From the NCBI RefSeq assembly GCF_038050405.1, contig NZ_CP150901.1, positions 4,340,001 through 4,404,000 of the forward strand: a stretch of 64,000 bases of DNA, read 5' to 3'. The stretch comes from Paraburkholderia sp. IMGN_8 (GTDB lineage: Bacteria; Pseudomonadota; Gammaproteobacteria; Burkholderiales; Burkholderiaceae). Within the stretch, counting starts at the first letter, position 1; every line of letters starts with the position of its first letter. This document shows positions 17,703 to 27,287 of the stretch, piece after piece. Below the pieces are notes generated by a model. It did not search any database. It was not told the origin of the DNA and worked only from the letters and a program-made list of their open reading frames with translations. The translations under genes were made by a program, and so were the position numbers.

Positions 17703-18662
17703 ATGCAACGATTTGCAAGAACCGTGCTCTCAATCCTCCCGCTGGTGATTATCGGAGGCTTGCTGTACGCAGCATTTTTTGTGAAACCGACGGTTGGCGC
17801 GAACCGCGTTCAGCCTCCGGCGGTTCAGCGCGGTGAATTCATCTACGGCATCGCGTCGTCACCATCGGGCGTCGTCTTGGGCGCGGGAAGCGGAGGAAAG
17901 ATCTGGCGTACCGTTGACCTCGGTAAATCGATGACAGTTACGCAATCGCCGACTACAGCGAATTTGCAGGACATCGCTGCATGGAGCAACAGCGAAGCTG
18001 TGGCGGTGGGCGATGCAGGAGCGGTCATTGTGACGAGGAACTCCGGTCAATCCTGGACGCCAGTCAAAGTGACTTTGTCTTCAATCGCGAACAAGCTGAT
18101 TCGGGTACGCATCTTTGATGATGGCAACGCGTGGATTGTTGGTGAAATGGGAGCGGCGCTCCGGTCGACTGATCGCGGCGCGACGTGGAATCGCATGACG
18201 CCCGAAGAAGATAAAGCGTGGAACGACGTCTTTGTCAGCGGGGACAGAGTCTGGCTGGTGGGCGAGTTCGGGCGTATTAGCGAGTCGAAAGATGCAGGCC
18301 ACACCTGGACCAATATTGCAAGTCCGGTGAAGAGCAGCCTCATGGCGATCACATTCCGCGACGAGCAGCACGGTGTCGCAGTCGGTGTCGACGGCGCGGT
18401 TGTTACCACTATTGATGGTGGCGACACGTGGACAGCGGTTCGTCCGATGTCTACCGGTCATCTGTTTGATCTTGCTTGGAATGGAAAGCAATGGCTCGCG
18501 GTTGGAGAGAGGGGTGTTCTCCTGATTGGCGATGCGACGGTCACGAACTGGCGGGTGTCGCGGGTATCGCCCGACAATCGTCAATGGCACACCAAGATCA
18601 TCCGTGAAGGGCAGCAATACCTTGCGTCAGGCGGCTCGCTGGACGTTGTTGACGCACGATAA
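17703..18662 (+). CDS. YCF48/BNR-repeat beta-propeller, membrane-anchored
   Basis: The 319-aa product has one N-terminal hydrophobic anchor (ILPLVIIGGLLYAAFF, residues 11-26). It is followed by at least five Asp-box-like repeats of the form S/T-x-D-x-G-x-x-W (for example STDRGATWNRM, SKDAGHTWTNI, TIDGGDTWTAV), giving a periplasmic propeller of the photosystem II assembly factor YCF48 type. In Gram-negative degraders such genes commonly precede an RND/MMPL transporter with DUF1302 and DUF1329 partners, as here. The molecular function is unknown; an accessory role in export or uptake of a hydrophobic substrate is inferred. Confidence 0.8.
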   Translation: MQRFARTVLSILPLVIIGGLLYAAFFVKPTVGANRVQPPAVQRGEFIYGIASSPSGVVLGAGSGGKIWRTVDLGKSMTVTQSPTTANLQDIAAWSNSEAVAVGDAGAVIVTRNSGQSWTPVKVTLSSIANKLIRVRIFDDGNAWIVGEMGAALRSTDRGATWNRMTPEEDKAWNDVFVSGDRVWLVGEFGRISESKDAGHTWTNIASPVKSSLMAITFRDEQHGVAVGVDGAVVTTIDGGDTWTAVRPMSTGHLFDLAWNGKQWLAVGERGVLLIGDATVTNWRVSRVSPDNRQWHTKIIREGQQYLASGGSLDVVDAR

Positions 18663-18715
18663 GAATTCGCCAGGCGCGCCGATTTTCGCCTTTGAGCGGT
18701 GAACAGGAGACGAGT

Positions 18716-21100
18716 GTGAAGGACACGATTTTCAATGCATTGGAGAGCTTCGTCGAGTTCTGTATTCGACGTCGCATTTGGGTGGTCGCGATTCTCGGCT
18801 GTGTGACGGCGCTTATGAGCGTATTCGCATTTCAGGTCTCGATGAAGACTGACCTGGACGACCTGATGCCCCGCACGCATCCATACATTGGGATACACGA
18901 GCGCTTCAAACAGAGCTTTGGCGGCTCCAACATAGTCAGCATCATGCTGGAAGTGAAGCAGGGCGATATCTTTAAAAAGACGACACTGGAAAAGATTCAG
19001 AAAGTGACGCGCGAGTTGCAGCACGTCAACGGCGTGAACCAGTATCAGATCGTTTCGCTCGCATCCAAGAAAATCAAGGACATTCGTGGTTCGACAGACG
19101 GCATCGAGTTCGTGCCGTTGATGTGGCCTGACGTCCCGAAATCGGAGCAGGACATCGCGAGTCTGCGTAACGCCGTAATGAACAGCCCTCTGGTCTACGG
19201 GTCGTATGTTTCCCGAGATCTGAAGGCCGCGTTGATTACGGTCGACTTTTACGACAGTTCTGTCGACTATGAAACTGCATTTCGCCAGGTCAGCGCAATT
19301 GCTGACGGCGTCAAGGGTGATGGCGTCGAGGTGCATCTTACCGGTGCGCCGATATTGTTCGGATGGGTCAATCACTACCTGCCGGAAACACTGCTGATCT
19401 TCCTCCTGACGGTTGGTTTCCTGATTGTGCTGCTGTTTGTCAGCGCCCGCACCTGGCGTGGCACGGTGCTCCCGCTGTTAGCCGGTGTCGTCAGCGCAAT
19501 ATGGGCACTCGGCACGGCGCGGTTAGCGCACTTCAACGTCGATCCGCTGGTCATCGTAGTTGCATTCCTGATTACGGCCCGCTCGATCTCGCACTCGGTA
19601 CAGCTGGTAACACGGTTCGACGACGAAATCACATCCGGCGAAGAGAGTGCCCGAGCGGCTGCGAAGGCAAGCATGTTGGCACTGTTGAAGCCGGGGATGC
19701 TTGGCGTCATTGCCGACGCCGGCTGCATGATTGTGGTGTTGTTGACGCCTATCGCGCTAATGCAGAAGGTTGCAATTATCGGAACGGTCTGGGTTTTGAC
19801 GATTGCATTGAGCGCAGTCGTCCTGACGCCCGTTCTACTATCGTGGATCAAGCATCCGAAGCGATATGCACACCCTCTTGATATTTCACCAATCTTGCAG
19901 CGGATTCTCGACATATGCATCCGCATCGTAACTACGCGCTGGCGCTATACGGTCCTGATTGGAGCCACCGCAATCTTCGTCATATCGGGTGTCTACGCGT
20001 TCAACCTAACGGTTGGGGATGCAAATCCAGGGTCGCCAATTCTGTGGCAGGAGTCGGTCTATAACAAGGATGCCGAGGCGATCAATCGCAGGTTCCCAGG
20101 AGCCGACCGGATGTTCGTGGTGTTTGCCGGCAAGCAGGCCGGGGCGCTGAAGGACCCTCTTGTATTAAGCAACATCAATGAGTTCCAGAAGTTCATGGGC
20201 GCGCAGGCAGAAGTGGGAGCCAGTCTTTCCATCGCCGATGTCATCCCCGTTGTCAACAGGACATTGCATGAGGGAAATCCACGCTATTTGGCCTTCGGAA
20301 AGAACAAGGAGGAAAACGGTGAGTTGGCGTACATGCTGCAAAGCGGTTCTGAACCCGGTGATATGGACCGCTTCGTCGACCCTCAGTACCAGAACGGTTC
20401 GGTGACGCTGTTCTTCCGCGATCATCAGGGGCAGACAATTCGTACTGCAATTGCTCGCATCAAGGAATTCTCGCAGGCGCACCAGATCGACCAGGGTGAA
20501 TACAAACTAGCTGGCGGAATGGTGGGCGTACTTGCTGCGGTCAATGAAGTACTGTTGTCTGGACAAGTGGAAAGTATTGCCTTCGCCCTTCTGGTGCTAG
20601 TGGCCTGCTGTGCTGTGGCCTATCGTTCGATGATAGCCGGCATTTTCTTTATGGTGCCGGTAGTGCTTGCCAATACGCTGACCTTCAGCATCATGGCGGC
20701 TAAAGGCATTGGCATGAACATCAACACAGTTCCCGTAGCAGCACTTGGCATTGGACTTGGCGTCGATTACGCGTTCTATATCGTCGACGGAATCAAGGAA
20801 GACCTCCACCATCACGGCCACAACGATCTGACGCGAGCCATCACGCGCTCGCTGAACACTGCGGGGCGTGGCGTACTCATCACAGCCTCGACCTTGATTG
20901 TGAGCGTCGTGCTGTGGAGCTTCTCTTCGCTCAGATTTCAGGCGGAAATGGCGACGTTGATGGCAATCTGGCTGGCCATCTCGGCAGGCAGCGCGTTATT
21001 CATCATGCCAGCGATGGTCTATGTCTTCCGTCCAAAATTCGTGGTCGGCACGTCACACCATGCAAAACCCGTGACGACGCACGCGGGCTATACGGTCTGA
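18716..21100 (+). CDS. RND/MMPL-family transporter
   Basis: The 794-aa inner-membrane protein has the layout of a 12-TM RND permease. There is one TM near residue 25, a periplasmic loop starting KTDLDDLMPRTHPYI, a bundle around residues 230-380, and a second loop and bundle ending near 780. The sterol-sensing-like motif ALGIGLGVDYAFYIVDGI carries the charged Asp typical of proton-coupled members. The GTG at 18716 is favoured because CAGGAGA lies 7 nt before it; a TTG 24 nt upstream is the alternative. It is coupled to the YCF48, DUF1302 and DUF1329 genes. Confidence 0.88.
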   Translation: MKDTIFNALESFVEFCIRRRIWVVAILGCVTALMSVFAFQVSMKTDLDDLMPRTHPYIGIHERFKQSFGGSNIVSIMLEVKQGDIFKKTTLEKIQKVTRELQHVNGVNQYQIVSLASKKIKDIRGSTDGIEFVPLMWPDVPKSEQDIASLRNAVMNSPLVYGSYVSRDLKAALITVDFYDSSVDYETAFRQVSAIADGVKGDGVEVHLTGAPILFGWVNHYLPETLLIFLLTVGFLIVLLFVSARTWRGTVLPLLAGVVSAIWALGTARLAHFNVDPLVIVVAFLITARSISHSVQLVTRFDDEITSGEESARAAAKASMLALLKPGMLGVIADAGCMIVVLLTPIALMQKVAIIGTVWVLTIALSAVVLTPVLLSWIKHPKRYAHPLDISPILQRILDICIRIVTTRWRYTVLIGATAIFVISGVYAFNLTVGDANPGSPILWQESVYNKDAEAINRRFPGADRMFVVFAGKQAGALKDPLVLSNINEFQKFMGAQAEVGASLSIADVIPVVNRTLHEGNPRYLAFGKNKEENGELAYMLQSGSEPGDMDRFVDPQYQNGSVTLFFRDHQGQTIRTAIARIKEFSQAHQIDQGEYKLAGGMVGVLAAVNEVLLSGQVESIAFALLVLVACCAVAYRSMIAGIFFMVPVVLANTLTFSIMAAKGIGMNINTVPVAALGIGLGVDYAFYIVDGIKEDLHHHGHNDLTRAITRSLNTAGRGVLITASTLIVSVVLWSFSSLRFQAEMATLMAIWLAISAGSALFIMPAMVYVFRPKFVVGTSHHAKPVTTHAGYTV

Positions 21101-21179
21101 AACGAGAGCAGGTGTTGTAGTAGTAGAGGGGACACAAGACGTGTCTGACAAATATAAATAGGACTACTAGGAGAAATAA

Positions 21180-22730
21180 GTGAGAAATTGGAGGAGAAAG
21201 AGGATTGACTCGCTCAGGATTGCAGCGCTCGTGGCCGCATCCGGTTGCTCGGGCTACGCATTCTCGGCGGATCCGCCAGCCGACCCGGTGAGTGATGCCG
21301 CCTCGAGTGAATACTCCTTCCGGATGGGGGGATTCGTTAGAACTTGGGCAGCGATGAATCTGCAGAATCATCCGGAGACGGGAGGTGGTCAGGGAGAACT
21401 GTCAATGCTGCGAGGGTCCGTCGAGTTAAACGCGGACGCGAAGACGGGACCTTTTCGCTGGACTGTGGTTGGACGCGCAGACCGAGAGGTACTTACGTCC
21501 TACGGGAAGCAGTTGCAGGATCAGGTCCGAACAAACTCACCCGGTGGGCCCGGGAGCAGCATGCTCGGCCTCTACGACCAAACCCAGCTTCGTGAGTACT
21601 ACGTTGACTTTGACGTTGGGCCACGCGTGCATTTTCGCCTGGGTAAGCAGGAGGTTGCTTGGGGGGAGACGGACTTCTTCCATCCGACAGACCTGATCAA
21701 CGGATATGACTATCGCTGGCGCTCTTTCCTGGAGCGAGACAACGACGAGTTGCGAAAGCCACTCATCATGGCGAATGGCAACTTCGATGTTCCAGCCCTG
21801 AACGGTTCACTCCAACTGCTGGTCCGCCCCGGTATTGACCAGCTAGCCGACATCGGCAACACGTACGATCTCTCGGGCGGTCGTTGGGCGCAGCAGCCGA
21901 ATAAGGGCATTGATTTTCTCGCCCCCGGCGGCCTGACGACAAATTATCGCCATCGCTACGGCAATGCGACCGACGTCACGGGTGGAGCGCGATGGACAGG
22001 TATTTGGGGTTCTGCCAACTACGCGATCTCCTATTTGAATACTTATCACCCGGACCCGATCGTGAACTCGGCTTTCGTGCCGTGGGGTGAGAAGCCAAAG
22101 GGCAGGCTTGGCGACTTCATTTTTCCGAAGATGAATGTGTTTGGCGCCAGCATCAGTAATGAGATTCCGGCAATCGGTTCAGTCGTGGCGGCTGAGGTGG
22201 CCTATCAGAACAACGTTGCCTACAACGTCGGAAGCAATTTCCTGGACGGTGCGTTGCCCGGCTTTGGCGGCGTTATGACGAAGGATGTCGTCGTTACGTC
22301 TCTGCGTATCGACAAGCAGCTTCGCCTAATGCAGCTGTTAGGTACGAGCGAAGACACTCTCACGTCGCTCCAGTTGTTCGATACGTGGATTCAGAACTTT
22401 CACGATTCCGATGATCTGGTCTATCAGGCGGGTTACGGGAAGAAGGCAAAACGCCATACGACGCTGCTGACGGGATTCTTCACGCTGAACTACATGAATA
22501 GCCGGCTTAACCCTGGGCTCGCGGCAGGCATGGACGTGACCAATGGCGACGCGTTCGTCATTCCAAGCGTCGAATACAAGGTCGGCAATCATTGGCGCTT
22601 TCTGGCCGAGGCGGACATCTTTTTCCCACGGCATCAGAAGTATCCCGGGCAGATTGAACAATCGATGGGCCCGCTTGGCGGCTTTGCCAACAACGATCAA
22701 TTCATGATTCGAGCGACATACCAGTTCTGA
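21180..22730 (+). CDS. DUF1302 outer-membrane protein
   Basis: The 516-aa product starts at GTG behind AGGAGAAATAA. A signal peptide (hydrophobic IAALVAASGCSGYAFSA) leads to a mature protein rich in aromatic strands and ending in IRATYQF, the C-terminal Phe of beta-barrel proteins. Segments such as FRLGKQEVAWGETDFFHPTD and NGYDYRWRSFLERD are characteristic of DUF1302. Members are predicted outer-membrane channels that accompany DUF1329 proteins and RND pumps. A role in taking up the pathway substrate is inferred. Confidence 0.85.
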   Translation: MRNWRRKRIDSLRIAALVAASGCSGYAFSADPPADPVSDAASSEYSFRMGGFVRTWAAMNLQNHPETGGGQGELSMLRGSVELNADAKTGPFRWTVVGRADREVLTSYGKQLQDQVRTNSPGGPGSSMLGLYDQTQLREYYVDFDVGPRVHFRLGKQEVAWGETDFFHPTDLINGYDYRWRSFLERDNDELRKPLIMANGNFDVPALNGSLQLLVRPGIDQLADIGNTYDLSGGRWAQQPNKGIDFLAPGGLTTNYRHRYGNATDVTGGARWTGIWGSANYAISYLNTYHPDPIVNSAFVPWGEKPKGRLGDFIFPKMNVFGASISNEIPAIGSVVAAEVAYQNNVAYNVGSNFLDGALPGFGGVMTKDVVVTSLRIDKQLRLMQLLGTSEDTLTSLQLFDTWIQNFHDSDDLVYQAGYGKKAKRHTTLLTGFFTLNYMNSRLNPGLAAGMDVTNGDAFVIPSVEYKVGNHWRFLAEADIFFPRHQKYPGQIEQSMGPLGGFANNDQFMIRATYQF

Positions 22731-22749
22731 CTCGACAAGGAGACATACG

Positions 22750-24006
22750 ATGAATAAGTTTCACAAGGTTGCGCGTCAAATCGTTTCCCTATCGCTGCTG
22801 GTCGCAGCGACCGGGGCGATTGCAGGGGAGGTTCCATCAGGTACCGTTGTTGATAAATCAAACATTGACGCGGTAAAGAACGACACGTTCGACGGACATA
22901 CTATTGCGAGCCTGCTTACCGACAAGGTTGAGTGGCAGATTCGGAACTGGAACCTGAAGATTACCCTCGACCATGCCAAACCCATTCCGGCGGAGCCGCG
23001 CCTTGTCGAGGCGACAAAAACCTATTCGAATCAAGTGAAGTTTGATTCCAAAAGCAAGGAAGTCACAGGCTATGTCGCCGGCGTGCCATTCCCTGACATC
23101 CAGGCCAGTGATCCGGACGCGGGATTCAAGGTGATGTGGAACTTTTACTACGCGCCACGCGAAGGGGACACCGTCTACAACGATTCTTTTATTCTCGGGA
23201 TCAATGGCAATAGCGGTCTCGAAACCAAGCAGGCGTGGATCTATCAGCGGTATTACTTCAAGAATCGGCTGCTTGACAAGCAACCTACGGTGGGTGACGG
23301 ATCTGTAGCGGCCAAGACATTCCTGCTGGCCCAGTACCCAGAAGACATCAAGGGCATCGGCACATTCACTGTTCGTTCTGATTCTGCCAAATTCGAGGAT
23401 ACCTGGGCGTATCTGAAATCTGCGCGGCGTGCGCGCAGGCTGTCGGGCGGCGCATGGATGGATCCCATCGGTGGCTCGGACATCCTCGGCGACGACAATA
23501 ACGTATTTAACGCACGGCCGAGTTGGTACAAGAATTTCAAGCTGGTTGGCAAGCGCTGGATTCTGGCAGTGACCGACGGGAAGAAGGACAACCGAGTCGC
23601 CTCCAAGTCGGGGACACCTGACGAATTCCCGACTATTGACCTGAAAAATCCCCCTTACTGGAACCCGCTTCAAAAGTGGCAGCCTCGCGAAGTTTACGTC
23701 ATTGAGGCGACGCCGCCGGACGAGCATCCGTATAGCAAGCGCGTCATGTACGTCGACGTAGACACCTTCCGACCGTGGTACTCAGAAAACTACGACAAGA
23801 AAGGCGAGTTCTGGAAGTTCACGATGTCCGAGATGCGCTCCGGCGTATCGGAGGGTGGCCAGAAAGTGCTGATCTACACGGGATTCGACGTTATCGACTT
23901 CAAGGCGCGTCACGCCTCGATTGTTCCGATCATGGGCCGTTCGGACCCGGGTGGCATAACGGAAGACCACTGGTCGCTGAGTAACCTTGAGCAGTTGGCG
24001 AAGTAA
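22750..24006 (+). CDS. DUF1329 exported protein
   Basis: A 418-aa protein with a clear signal peptide (LLVAATGAIAGE) and a strong AAGGAG ribosome-binding site. It has the DUF1329 pattern: periplasmic LolB/outer-membrane-lipoprotein-like fold, WNFYYAPREGDTVYNDSFILGINGN, WAYLKSARRARRLSGGAWMDPIGGSDILGDDNN, and a C-terminal WSLSNLEQLAK. DUF1329 proteins are DUF1302 partners in the envelope. A degenerate second copy of its last codons lies at 27218-27256. Confidence 0.88.
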   Translation: MNKFHKVARQIVSLSLLVAATGAIAGEVPSGTVVDKSNIDAVKNDTFDGHTIASLLTDKVEWQIRNWNLKITLDHAKPIPAEPRLVEATKTYSNQVKFDSKSKEVTGYVAGVPFPDIQASDPDAGFKVMWNFYYAPREGDTVYNDSFILGINGNSGLETKQAWIYQRYYFKNRLLDKQPTVGDGSVAAKTFLLAQYPEDIKGIGTFTVRSDSAKFEDTWAYLKSARRARRLSGGAWMDPIGGSDILGDDNNVFNARPSWYKNFKLVGKRWILAVTDGKKDNRVASKSGTPDEFPTIDLKNPPYWNPLQKWQPREVYVIEATPPDEHPYSKRVMYVDVDTFRPWYSENYDKKGEFWKFTMSEMRSGVSEGGQKVLIYTGFDVIDFKARHASIVPIMGRSDPGGITEDHWSLSNLEQLAK

Positions 24007-24096
24007 GCCACTAAAGCTACGGCGCTCGTGTGCTAAGCGCCGGAAGGAAATTGTGTATATGTCTTTCATGCGCGACCGTTACAAAGAGGGCTCGCT

Positions 24097-25059
24097 ATGA
24101 CTCGTCCTTGGATCGACACCCTGAAGCATGCTGTCGGCTACGGTTCTGTTCACGATGTACCTAAGCTGCCACTCGGCTTCATCGACGTATTCGAAAGCTA
24201 CTTCGTTCCGGCAAATGGCCTCAACCTGCACGCAGTCATAGGCGGAAAGGGAGCTCCGCTTTTACTGCTCGCCGGGTGGCCGCAGAACTGGTTCGCCTGG
24301 CGGTACATGATGTTACCGCTTGCAAAGTCATTTACCGTCATCGCGGTCGATCCGCGCGGCGTGGGTCTTTCGGATAAGCCGACGAGTGGCTACGACTCCA
24401 GGACGCTGTCGGCTGACATGTTCGCGTTGATGGATACCCTCGGTTATGGGCGTTTCGCCATGGCCGGCCACGATATCGGCATGTGGACAGGCTTCGCGAT
24501 GGCTGCTGACCAGCCAGGCCGGATTGAGCGCATCGCTTTGGGCGAAGCAATTATTCCAGGCGTATCAGATTCGCCACCGTTGCTTTCGGACGATCGCTGG
24601 CTGAGCGACTTGCTTTGGCATTTCAATTTCAACCGTGCTCGCGAGGTCAACGAACGTCTGGTGGAGGGTCGTGAGGAAATCTATTTTGGCCATCAATTTT
24701 CCAGCAAAGCCGGGTCGCCGGATGCGGTTCCAGCCTACGCCCGATCCTTTTACATTGAGCAGCTCAAGCGCGACCCGCAAGCATTGCGCGCCAGCTTCGA
24801 CTATTACCGGGCCATCGATGAATCAATCCCCCAGAACCGCGAGCGGCTCACGAGGGCCAAGCTTACCTTGCCGGTGTTGGCTTTCGCCGGCGAACTGTGC
24901 TGCGGCGGCCTCGTCGAGGTTGAGCTAAGGACCGTAGCCGAGAACGTGCAGTCGGCGATTATTGCCGGCGCCGGTCATTACCCTGCTGAAGAGAAGCCAG
25001 AAGCCACTCTCAAATCGCTACAGGACTTCTTCGCGCCTTACGGTGACAGCTACATCTAG
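24097..25059 (+). CDS. alpha/beta hydrolase (epoxide-hydrolase-like)
   Basis: The 320-aa product has the oxyanion-hole LAGWPQNWFAWR, VDPRGVGLSDKP, and the nucleophile elbow GHDIGMW, where Asp replaces Ser as in epoxide hydrolases and haloalkane dehalogenases. A late Asp/Glu region and GAGHYPAEEKPE supply the His. It probably opens an epoxide or cleaves a C-C or ester bond in the same pathway. The start has GAGGG upstream. Confidence 0.82.
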   Translation: MTRPWIDTLKHAVGYGSVHDVPKLPLGFIDVFESYFVPANGLNLHAVIGGKGAPLLLLAGWPQNWFAWRYMMLPLAKSFTVIAVDPRGVGLSDKPTSGYDSRTLSADMFALMDTLGYGRFAMAGHDIGMWTGFAMAADQPGRIERIALGEAIIPGVSDSPPLLSDDRWLSDLLWHFNFNRAREVNERLVEGREEIYFGHQFSSKAGSPDAVPAYARSFYIEQLKRDPQALRASFDYYRAIDESIPQNRERLTRAKLTLPVLAFAGELCCGGLVEVELRTVAENVQSAIIAGAGHYPAEEKPEATLKSLQDFFAPYGDSYI

Positions 25060-25092
25060 GCGCGGTATCTATGGCGCTACTCATCAAAGATG

Positions 25093-25123
25093 ACGCAGGC
25101 AGGACCCGCCCGCGTGCCTGCGT
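25093..25123. terminator. hairpin after the hydrolase gene
   Basis: The 9-bp perfect arms ACGCAGGCA and TGCCTGCGT surround a 13-nt loop, 34 nt after the hydrolase stop codon. No T-run follows. Confidence 0.5.
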
Positions 25124-25194
25124 GTAGCAGCACGGTGGTCGGCAAGTTTAGTAGGGCGGCGCCGTTCCGTTGCGCGTGGCATTTACGTGGCCGG

Positions 25195-25237
25195 GAGTAC
25201 GACCACCTCAGTCACTCGTGACGCTGTGGTCGTACTC
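25195..25237. repeat. 12-bp inverted repeat upstream of the VOC gene
   Basis: GAGTACGACCAC and GTGGTCGTACTC are perfect arms with a 19-nt loop, about 57 nt before the VOC gene start. It could be a second terminator or an operator. Confidence 0.5.
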
Positions 25238-25293
25238 TGGAATACAGTAAAGATAACCTGGTGTCGGCTGACATTGAAAACGAGGTAAAGCAG

Positions 25294-26265
25294 ATGGAAG
25301 CTGTGAAATCGAACGGTGCTGTTTCCTTGATTCAGATTGCACTGAACACAATTGACCTACCGGGTTCGCTTCGCTTCTATGCGGAAATATTCGGGTTTGT
25401 GAATGGAGGAGGGATACCGATATGGGGCGGTCCCATGCAGTTACAGGGTCTTGACTCCAGTGCGCGCGGAATGATGTGGTGGCTCGTCGGGCAGCAGAAA
25501 TTCTTTCAGCTTGAGATATTTCAGCATACCCGCCCCGAACAAAGGCTTCAGCCCGCTGACTGGCGGCCTTCTGATCACGGCTGGACGCGGTTTGGCATTT
25601 CAGTGTCCGATATCGACTCTGTGCGGACTGGACTGGCCCTCTGGGGCATTACACCCCTCGGAGAATTGACGGACGCGAATGGAACGTGTCGTCTCGCATT
25701 CCGTGATCCATTTGTCGGGGCAATCGTAGAGGTCATGGAATTGCCCAATGAGGCTGGCACTAACCGCAGTAATAGTACCGACGCAGCTGTAGTCTACGCG
25801 AGCTTTTCCGTGGCCGATCTTGAAGATGCTCGCACGTTCTATGGAGAGGTCCTGGGCTTCGCTCTTACAGCTCGGGACAGCTTGCACGGACCAGAGCATG
25901 AAGCGCTCTGGGGCCTCGCCGGCGCAAAGGTTGATGGCTTTGTCGTCGAATGCGGTCAGGTTCGAGTTGAGGTGGTGCATTACGCGGAGCCAAACGGACG
26001 ACCGAAACCCGCGAACTACCAAATCTGCGATCAGGGCATTATGAACGTTGCACTCGGCTCCCGGGACATTGCAACAATCGAGGCACTTGTGCAGCGAGTA
26101 CGTGCGTTTGACATACACACGACGCCGCCATTCGAGGGAGACGGGTCGCTGGTGACCTATCTTACGGAACCAAATCGTGAAGTGGAGATTATTTCGCTTC
26201 CCGAAGTGATCGACGCTGAGTGGGGATTCGTTGCATCCAAGCCCTTTCTCGGGTTGGACGCTTAA
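25294..26265 (+). CDS. two-domain VOC (glyoxalase/extradiol-dioxygenase fold) protein
   Basis: A 323-aa protein with two VOC modules. Module one runs from LIQIALNTIDLPGSLRFYAEIFGF to AIVEVMELP, and module two from VVYASFSVADLEDARTFYGEVLGFAL to NREVEIISLPE. Metal-binding His/Glu positions are not all obvious in module one (QIALN in place of HxxLxV), so it may be a binding protein or a divergent dioxygenase/isomerase. The ATG at 25294 has GAGG 8 nt upstream; a GTG at 25261 is an alternative. It lies between the hydrolase and an SDR. Confidence 0.75.
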   Translation: MEAVKSNGAVSLIQIALNTIDLPGSLRFYAEIFGFVNGGGIPIWGGPMQLQGLDSSARGMMWWLVGQQKFFQLEIFQHTRPEQRLQPADWRPSDHGWTRFGISVSDIDSVRTGLALWGITPLGELTDANGTCRLAFRDPFVGAIVEVMELPNEAGTNRSNSTDAAVVYASFSVADLEDARTFYGEVLGFALTARDSLHGPEHEALWGLAGAKVDGFVVECGQVRVEVVHYAEPNGRPKPANYQICDQGIMNVALGSRDIATIEALVQRVRAFDIHTTPPFEGDGSLVTYLTEPNREVEIISLPEVIDAEWGFVASKPFLGLDA

Positions 26266-26378
26266 GGGTTTTACCGACAATCAGGTTGAGTGATTCCAGT
26301 CTCTTGCGGTTGTGTCTTGCTGCAGACTAAAGCGGACCTCAAGAGAAAATCTAGCTACAGTGGAAGGGAGTTAATGGT

Positions 26379-27194
26379 ATGAAAAACGATGGGAGCTTCA
26401 GCAGCGCTTCGGTTTCGGGCCGACTGGCTGGGAAGGTAGCAGTAGTAACCGGCGCGGGCGGCGGTCAAGGGCAGGCTGCGGCGCTGCTCTTCGCACAGGC
26501 GGGCGCAACGGTTGTCGCCTGCGAGATCAACCCCAAGGGCGTGGAAGTGACGAAAAAGATCGTGTCCGAGCAGTCGCTCAACGTGGAGATCGCACAGGTC
26601 AACGCCGCCGACGAGGCCGAAGTCAAGGCTTGGATCGACGAGGCGGCGGCACGCCATGGGGCTATCGATATCCTCTACAACAACGCAGGGCACACGCATT
26701 TTGCGCCGTTCGGCGAGATGTCGCTCGAACAGTGGCGCGAGACGATGCGATACGAGCTCGACATCGTATTCATTCCCACGCGCGCCGTCTGGTCGCATCT
26801 CGTTGCGCGGGGCGGTGGGTCGATCATCAATATCGCGTCGGTCTCCGGCATGAGGGGGTCCGAGTTCCTCGGCGCAGCCGCGCACGCAACGGGCAAGAGT
26901 GGGATCATTGGCTTCACCCGCCAACTCGCGCTTGAGGGTGCACCGCATTGGATTCGGGCCAACTCCATATCTCCGGGACCCATCGTCACACCGGTGACGC
27001 AAGCGCTGCTGGAGACCAGCAAGGAGTTCAACTCTTGCTTCAACGGCTGGCCAATGCTCGCCCGCACCGGTCGCACGGCCGATGTCGCCTTCGCTGGGCT
27101 GTATCTCGCTTCGGACGAATCCTCGTTCGTTACGGGCGCGAACCTTACCGTGGACGGCGGCTGGTCAGCCAAGGGCGGTTTCACGCCTCATTGA
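26379..27194 (+). CDS. SDR-family oxidoreductase with His in place of the catalytic Tyr
   Basis: The 271-aa product has the cofactor motif TGAGGGQGQAAA at residues 24-35, LYNNAGH near 99-105, and a C-terminal TGANLTVDGGWS. The active site reads GAAAHATGKSG: Lys173 is present, but the residue four positions earlier is His169, not Tyr. Other SDRs with HxxxK exist, but a normal alcohol dehydrogenase mechanism is not assured. GGAAGGGAG precedes the ATG. It is the last enzyme gene before the porin. Confidence 0.82.
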   Translation: MKNDGSFSSASVSGRLAGKVAVVTGAGGGQGQAAALLFAQAGATVVACEINPKGVEVTKKIVSEQSLNVEIAQVNAADEAEVKAWIDEAAARHGAIDILYNNAGHTHFAPFGEMSLEQWRETMRYELDIVFIPTRAVWSHLVARGGGSIINIASVSGMRGSEFLGAAAHATGKSGIIGFTRQLALEGAPHWIRANSISPGPIVTPVTQALLETSKEFNSCFNGWPMLARTGRTADVAFAGLYLASDESSFVTGANLTVDGGWSAKGGFTPH

Positions 27195-27217
27195 GTGGAG
27201 GCAAAAATCTCATTGGC

Positions 27218-27256
27218 CATTGGTCGCTGAGCGATCTCGAGAAGTTGGCGAATTAA
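27218..27256 (+). pseudogene. C-terminal relic of a DUF1329 gene
   Basis: The 12 codons before the TAA at 27254 read HWSLSDLEKLAN. The intact DUF1329 gene ends HWSLSNLEQLAK, and by hand count 32 of 39 nucleotides match. Nothing else of the gene remains. It begins 24 nt after the SDR stop codon, so it looks like the edge of a duplicated DUF1329 gene that was deleted or replaced. Confidence 0.7.
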
Positions 27257-27287
27257 GTCGATGGCACGACGAGTGCGACAACGCGTA

